Shown piece after piece: positions 58,228 through 64,000 of a stretch of 64,000 nucleotides of DNA. Origin of the DNA: Monosporascus cannonballus (Eukaryota; Ascomycota; Sordariomycetes; Xylariales); contig QJNS01000302.1 in NCBI GenBank assembly GCA_004154925.1, forward strand, positions 1 to 64,000, read 5' to 3'. The position numbers and the translations under genes are program-made. The notes below the pieces were generated by a model. It saw nothing but the letters and a program-made list of their open reading frames with translations, was not told where the DNA came from and did not search any database. Positions within the stretch are counted from its first letter, which is position 1; each line of letters opens with the position of its first letter.

Positions 58228-61068
58228 ATGGCGACGATAGTACTTGGTACCGCCTTTGGTGACGAAGGCAAGGGGAAATTGGTGGACATCCTCTCCCGTG
58301 ATGCCCAACTTTGCGCACGAGCCCAGGTAAGTCGCCCTATACAATGGACGAGTAACTCTCATGGATCTGAGTGACTGACGCCACTATAGGGTGGACACAA
58401 TGGTGAATTAATCGCGTTCAATGCCGCGGCAAGTGCCTGGAACTAACATTACTGCTCTTAGCTGGACATACAGTAGTGGTTGACGGCGTCAGCTACGATT
58501 TCCGTGCGTTTCATTCTCCAAAACCTCTCTGTGGAGTCGATTGTAGCTGACCCTTACTAGATCTGTTGCCGTGAGTAGCTTCACGAGTATCTAAAGTCTC
58601 GTTCTTAATTATGGCTCACAAGGTCTTTTTCCAACTGTCTTCGAAGCTATTGCCTTCTTAGACATCGTGGGCTTGTGCCTGGGGTTTTGTTCGGTAGCGA
58701 CCACTAATTCAGGGGTTGTAGGTCGGGTCTCGTAAATCCCAACTGTATGAACTTAATCGGTTCAGGAGTTGTTGTTCACGTTCCAACTTTCTTCCAAGAA
58801 CTTCGGAGTCTGGTAGAGAAAGGGCTTAAACATGCCCCTGAAAAGATTCTCCTCTCAGACCGCTGCCACATCATCACAGATTTACATATCTGCGTTGATG
58901 GCCTCGAGGAGAGGGAACTAGGTGGCCGGAGCATTGGCACTACCAAGCGTGAGTCGAATATCGGGAATACCCTATCTGGACGCATACTTCATCTGCTTTA
59001 CGCCGTGTTCTGAGAACTGATATGTGGCTGTGCAGGTGGCATTGGCCCGACTTACAGCAGCATGGCATCGCGTAATGGAATTACCATCAGCGAGATGTTC
59101 AACGAAGAAGTTTTCGAAAGGAAATTGCGAAACCTTGCCGCCGGATACAAGAAGAGGTTTGGTGACCTGCTGGAATATGACGTGGAAGAAGGTGAGTACG
59201 GTCCCCCTACTCAACTCATGATGCAAGCGATACTGCAGTAGGTTCACGCCATACACTGACGCACACCTTCGACCATAGAGCTGGAGCGTTTCAAGAAATA
59301 TCGACCAGATCTTGCTGTCAGTACCCATCTCCGACTTCCTAGGGGTCCAAGCCAAAACTAGAATCTAGCTGACGATGGACCGTGCCAGAACTACGTCGTC
59401 GATGCTGTCCCCTTGGTTAGTACGGATTTGACGTTCGAGGGAACGTGATACGTTTCCGCTACCCAGCGTGGTCCTCCAGGGCTTTGCTTCGAGCTATTTT
59501 GACATCTCTTCTCTTTTGAGAGCTACGCCCCCCCCCCCCCCCCCTTCCCCGGGGTCCCGGATGTACAGATACTGATGGTGTATCGATTACAGATAGCGGA
59601 CGTCCAGAAGAGGGGCTCAAAGATTCTGGTTGAGGGGTGTCAGGTAAGTCGAATTTAGAGATCTTAATTTTTCTCCCGTGAAATCTCAGAGTTATCTCTT
59701 TCTTTTGGGAATCTGGAAACAGGGGCGCTGTGCCCTTTACCTTACACTAGCTTTGGCGTGGATGGGGATTCGCTAAGCAACTTGTAGGCAATGATGCTTG
59801 ATATCAGTATGTGGAAGCTATTTCTGCGTCATCTATGAACATAAGAGCTAACAGTACTCAGAATTTGGAACCTACCCTTTTGTCAGTAAGTCATCACAAT
59901 TGGGCATCCTTCTAACTGGCAATGCCTGAGAGCCATTCCAAGTTCATCGTGGACAAACCATACCCTTGTCGCCGAATTGCCAATTATACTACTTCTCACT
60001 ATGTCTGTAGCGTCATCGAACACGGGAATCGGCGGTATCTTCACAGGCGTAAGCATTAGAATACGAATGCTCACCCGTCAGTCAGGGAGAGAAGACTGAC
60101 GTAGTAATATAGCTCGCACTCAATCCTCGTCAAATCGACCATATCATTGGCGTTGTAAAAGCCTACTCTACCAGGGTTGGATCTGGTTGCCTCCCTACGG
60201 AGCTCCTTGACGAAACCGGCGAGAAATTGCGTGAGTGGAGACCCATAGTCCCCGAGGTGGAAATCTGTTGACAGCAACTTAGGGAAAATTGGGCATGAAA
60301 TCGGCGTATCTACAGGTCGTCCACGTCGATGGTCAGAACCCTTGCCTCCTGTAATTATGACATACTAATCTTCTGGTAATAGTGGTTGGCTCGACCTAGT
60401 CATTCTGAAATACTCCCACGTAGGCTATCGCCGCCTCCCCCCCTGGTCGGATTAACCATTGACATGGCGTAGACCATAAACCACTATACCGCCCTGAACT
60501 TGACGAAGTTGGATGTCCTGGATAGTTTTCCGACTATTAAGGGAAGCAGCCGGCTCCTGATTCAATTGCATCGTAGCTAACGTTACTCTGCGATATAGAT
60601 AGCAGTGGCTTATCGAGATCCGCTCACTGGCGCTACACTCGAGTCTTTCCCTGCCGACATTGGTCTACTCGAACGAGTTGAAGTCGTGTATCACGAGATG
60701 GAGGGCTGGAATAAGCCGACAACGTAAGTGGAATGTGCTTTGGAGCCCTCCGCTCCTAGTTCCTTCCCCTTGGGAGTTAATCTAGATGTGTCCTCTTATC
60801 TTCTCATGACATTCAAGAAAGATTTTAGTTTCCAAGTCATTTTTAGCCGACCTCGTGCTAACCATAGGACAGTTCGGCGAAAGCTTACTATGACCTACCG
60901 AAGCAGGCGCGAGCGTGAGTCCTGACCTCGACTAACCGAAGGACTCATCTGACGGGCGGCAGCTACGTTGAGTTCATTGAGGAATTCGTCGGTGTCAAAG
61001 TAGCCTGGATAGGTATAGGGACAGGCCGGGACGATATGATCTTGCGTGGTCCTAAAGCTCTAAATTAA
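58228..61068 (+). CDS. ADE12: adenylosuccinate synthetase, extremely intron-rich
   Basis: Converts IMP and aspartate with GTP to adenylosuccinate in AMP synthesis. Nineteen exons: 58228-58326, 58390-58402, 58462-58503, 58561-58570, 58722-58948, 59036-59191, 59279-59316, 59389-59415, 59593-59643, 59788-59806, 59862-59885, 60012-60049, 60113-60230, 60283-60331, 60383-60419, 60473-60541, 60599-60723, 60873-60914, 60963-61068; they sum to 1290 nt, 429 aa, the family size. Seen: MATIVLG start, [12 protein letters not shown] with the catalytic Asp (residue 12), GGHNAGHT with the catalytic His (about 40), [112 protein letters not shown] and [19 protein letters not shown]. Oddities: Phe replaces the usual Trp before GDEGKGK; EGCQA stands for EGANA; the intron after 60541 starts GG instead of GT. 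It may be a functional paralogue or one starting to decay. Confidence 0.88.
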
Positions 61069-61571
61069 GCATAAGCAACGTAGAAGACTCAACACTCGAG
61101 TCTGGTGTGGTTGTGGCGCATTCATCATTGAACAGAGAATCATGGGACTAGAATTGGATACCATAAAATGTAGAAATAGACCTCGGGGCCATACAAGGAA
61201 AGCTTTTACATCATTAGAAATAACTCATGCGTAGGTCGGAAAGCTTTGGCTATTGACTGAACCCTTACCCCTATTTTGGTTACCCTGCTATGCACGAATC
61301 GATTGCCCCACAATTTTATATCCGATAACCTGATAATGTTATGCCTGGATCGGATAACTGAAAACTCTCACAACTCACCAATCAGAACTGTAGGACTCAA
61401 AGCTGCAATTTTCCGAAGATTCCTGTTTTCTGAAAATTTTAGCACCGAGTAGTGCATACCATTTTCCCTTTTGCGTTCGAATCAGAAATATCTCAACATC
61501 GAAAAAGCATTCGCAAAGGTACTTACTATGTTCACTTACGAATATGACCAACAGTTCTATATAAACCTGAA
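61069..61571. other. intergenic, REX4 promoter side
   Basis: AT-leaning spacer without recognisable genes. Confidence 0.5.
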
Positions 61572-62672
61572 ATGAATGTGACACGGGAGCTCTCGTCAAA
61601 TTGGAAGAAGCTCCAAGCAAAAATAAAGGCCGAATCATCACCGGCTACAGCTTCGTCCTCGCCCTCCATATCAAAACCTAGAGCAAAGAGGAAAGCGGAG
61701 GCCAGCACTGCACCACCCCACCCGAAACGGCAGAAGCCAGACAAGCCGACCGGGGAGACACAAGGCCAATCAAAGAAGTCAAAGCCACCCCAGCACAGCT
61801 CCAAACCAACAGTAGCACCAAAAGCGCAAATGGGCGTCACGCAATCGTCTGCCGTCACAAGGGGCACATCGGCAACCATCACGCCGTCCCTCGCGCTGTG
61901 GGCTGAGGACAACGACATCTCGCACGAGGACCTGGCTGAGGCATACAACCTGGGCGCCAAGAACCACACCTCCCTGCCATCCCTGCCAGCGTCCGCGGCC
62001 AAGGCGCAGCAGCAGTCCCAGGAGGACAAGGCGCGCGCTAACGAGGGCCTGGCGCCGCCCGACGTGGTCGAGTCGCTCGGCCGGTACGTGGCGCTCGACT
62101 GTGAGATGGTGGGCGTGGGGCCCGAGGGGCGGGACTCGGCACTCGCGCGCGTCAGCCTCGTCGACTTCCACGGGCGGCAGGTGTACGACTCGTTCGTGCG
62201 CCCCCGGGAGCTCGTCACGGACTGGCGGACGGCAATCACGGGCCTGGCGCTGCGGCATATGCGCAACGCGCGGGAGTTCGCGGACGTGCAGCGCGAGGTC
62301 GCTGCCCTGGTCGCGGGCCGCGTCATCGTTGGCCACGACATCCGGCACGACCTCGCGGCGCTCGAGCTCGGCCACCCGTCGCCGCAGGTCCGCGACACCG
62401 CGCGCTTCTCGGGATACCGCAAATACGGGCACGGGCCGAAGCCGGCGCTGCGCGTCCTGGCGCGTGAGGTGCTCGGCGTCGAGATCCAGACGGGGCACCA
62501 CTCCAGCCTTCAGGATGCGAGGGTAGCCATGTTGCTGTTTCGGAAGAAGAAGCCCGAGTTCGACGTCGAGCACGCGAGTAAGTACGGGCGGATCGCGGGC
62601 GAGGATGGAAAGGACAAGGCAGGTCCGAAACCGAAGCCGCAGGGCAAGAAGAAAAAGAAAAGGCATAGATAG
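61572..62672 (+). CDS. REX4: RNA exonuclease 4 (REX4), DEDDh family
   Basis: 3'-5' exoribonuclease of the nucleolus involved in rRNA processing in yeast. Single exon, 366 aa. A basic, Lys/Ser/Pro-rich N-terminal tail (about 1-115, nuclear/nucleolar signals such as PRAKRKAE and PKRQKPDK) precedes the exonuclease domain: Exo I VALDCEMVGVG (about 173-183, the D and E ligands), VSLVDFHGRQVYDSFVRP, TGLALRHMRNAREF, Exo II VGHDIRHDLAAL (D), and Exo III HHSSLQDARVAM (H and D). A lysine-rich tail (PKPQGKKKKKRHR) ends the protein. All four acidic residues and the histidine are present. The domain region is much GC-richer than the tail. Tail-to-tail with RNase H2 subunit C. Confidence 0.93.
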   Translation: MNVTRELSSNWKKLQAKIKAESSPATASSSPSISKPRAKRKAEASTAPPHPKRQKPDKPTGETQGQSKKSKPPQHSSKPTVAPKAQMGVTQSSAVTRGTSATITPSLALWAEDNDISHEDLAEAYNLGAKNHTSLPSLPASAAKAQQQSQEDKARANEGLAPPDVVESLGRYVALDCEMVGVGPEGRDSALARVSLVDFHGRQVYDSFVRPRELVTDWRTAITGLALRHMRNAREFADVQREVAALVAGRVIVGHDIRHDLAALELGHPSPQVRDTARFSGYRKYGHGPKPALRVLAREVLGVEIQTGHHSSLQDARVAMLLFRKKKPEFDVEHASKYGRIAGEDGKDKAGPKPKPQGKKKKKRHR

Positions 62673-63227
62673 AGGGCTAGCTCCGGCCAGAACGGTGAGG
62701 TTCCCGGCTCAGCAGCTAAGCCTGGCCCTCGGTGTACATGATTTGCGAGACTCCTGTCTCAGTTGATGTGAGGAGGCATGAATTATCGTGCCATTAAGGC
62801 ATTAGGCATTTGTTTTATCCAGCGGGCGTTCTGATATACAACCACATTATTGTGGTTAATGGCAGTATTTGACCCTAAATTGGATATCCCTGAACGTGTA
62901 CTAGTAAGGAGATCGGTCCTGATGCAAGCGAGAACAACCCCAAGCAGTGAAAATGATTGCTAAGCGCCGCTTGGCGGCGCTACGGGGATCGCGGTGGTAG
63001 CTCAGGGTTGAGTTGAATCCAAATCGGCCAACTCCGCATCTCAAATATACAAGAACGGCCAAACAACATGGGGTTTCCGGATAACCTTGCCCATGATGTG
63101 GTTTTCTGGAGGCAATATCCAATCGGCCACCTTGACAGAACACCATAATGCATATGTAGGTAGTCCTGACATTCATATACGCCTCAACACCATACAACAC
63201 AACCCAAGACCAGAGTTACCAGCATTA
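62673..63227. other. intergenic, convergent 3' ends
   Basis: Between REX4 and the RNase H2C gene; presumably both terminators and 3' UTRs. Nothing else seen. Confidence 0.5.
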
Positions 63228-63905
63228 TTACATATTCTCAGCCTGCACCCTGCCATGCTATGCCAGTTTAGAATGAAAACAGCCGCAATGACGCAGCAGA
63301 GCCAATTCATCCCCCCCTTGGATCTTCCTGGGCAGGATATGCATGGATCTATACAAAGTCAGCCCAAGAGAGTTACTGGGATGGAAAGTCAGAGGCTCGG
63401 GACCGACCTGCTCGGCAAACGAAATCCATTCCTCCATGCTCCTTACGTAGGGGTCCGCGCCGGATTCTGCGGTTGTCTCGTGACCCCATACTACCACCTC
63501 GTCAAACGTGGACTTGCCACGCATAGCACCGACTTCAATTGGGTCATCTTGCTCCTCTTGGAGCTCGATGTCCTTCGTCATCTCCTCCCGGCTTCGCTTC
63601 TCGGGCCCTGGCTGGCTTTTCTCGACAACTGAGCCATGGTAGCCTTCTGGAAGTTTCATGGTCTTTCCATGGAGCTTCCTGCCTCTGAAATAAGTAGTCT
63701 TTTCCCCATCTATACTGATAATTAGTTATTGCCTCCGGCAAATGGTCAAAAAGGGGTTGCATTTACCTTGGCCTTCCGTTGGGGACCAGAAGGACTCGAC
63801 AGGGCCAACGTTGCCATCATGATGCACGCGACATGGCAGTAGATGCACTTGAGCTTTCTTCTCTGCTGGAAGTTCTGACGGGACGGTAAACATAGGCGGT
63901 GCCAT
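63228..63905 (-). CDS. RNH203: ribonuclease H2 subunit C
   Basis: Non-catalytic subunit of RNase H2, which removes ribonucleotides from DNA and RNA/DNA hybrids in the nucleus. Exons 63905-63767 and 63709-63408 are well supported (GTAAAT donor, TATAG acceptor, in phase). A short last exon 63242-63228 (AENM then TAA) is tentative and depends on a GTCGGT donor. Total about 151 aa. Seen: VHLLPCRVHHDGN at about 23-35, the hallmark YFRGRKLHGKTMKLPEGYHG, a variable acidic linker (REEMTKDIELQEEQDD), then FDEVVVWGHE and DPYVRSMEEWISFAEQ, all in the order of the family. Without the last intron the frame would run 49 residues further into non-conserved sequence. Intact otherwise. Confidence 0.88.
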
Positions 63906-64000
63906 CTTGAGATGCGAAAGGCGCCGTATTGGAGCAGATATGTTCAAGCCTTGTGCGACGCCGTCGACCTTGGTAGTAAGTAATGCATATAGGGGAGACG
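63906..64000. other. upstream flank of the RNase H2C gene
   Basis: Promoter-side sequence running out of the window; nothing further visible. Confidence 0.5.

Noticed and set aside
61779..62666. 295-codon minus-strand frame opposite REX4
   Set aside because: Antisense of a GC-rich exon; the plus strand carries all DEDDh motifs.

Overview
The window looks like nuclear DNA of a filamentous ascomycete (Pezizomycotina). Genes have short GT-AG introns with CTAAC/CTGAC-like branch sites, the families are fungal (HET-ankyrin, DUF7580, GID8, 21 kDa complex I subunit), and a 22 kb AT-rich block carries the signature of repeat-induced point mutation (RIP): CpA is stripped to TpA while CpG survives.

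Layout. 1-10 kb is a left accessory arm: a frameshifted zinc-ribbon-like ORF, an intact MFS transporter on the minus strand, and a decayed ankyrin-HET gene whose 3' end is split by a 481 bp hAT-like MITE with an 8 bp target duplication. About 10.4-32.6 kb is the AT-rich block. It holds a Ty3/gypsy LTR retrotransposon (24202-31584, minus strand) with matching 206 bp LTRs and a TTTAA target duplication, a DNA transposon (12007-14562) nested inside a larger copy of a small MITE, a dispersed LTR-like repeat in three partial copies, and microsatellites. 32.6-35.1 kb holds gene relics, namely a truncated unknown gene and a DUF7580 pseudogene, and ends in a poly-G run and a 10-N gap.

36-64 kb is mostly core genome: a ten-exon uridine kinase/uracil phosphoribosyltransferase, GID8 (ubiquitin ligase subunit), a divergent pair of OXPHOS genes (complex I 21 kDa subunit and ATP synthase subunit f), a long disordered RGG protein, MCM6 with a MluI cell-cycle box upstream, unrecognised coding-like fragments, a 19-exon adenylosuccinate synthetase, REX4 exonuclease and RNase H2 subunit C.

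The most unusual object is the adenylosuccinate synthetase at 58228-61068. The gene is cut into 19 exons, including ones of 10, 13, 19 and 24 nt, yet they sum to a family-typical 429 aa. One of its 18 introns has a GG donor. With the intron-rich uridine kinase it suggests unusual intron gain in nucleotide-metabolism genes here. No tRNA, rRNA or CRISPR array was found.
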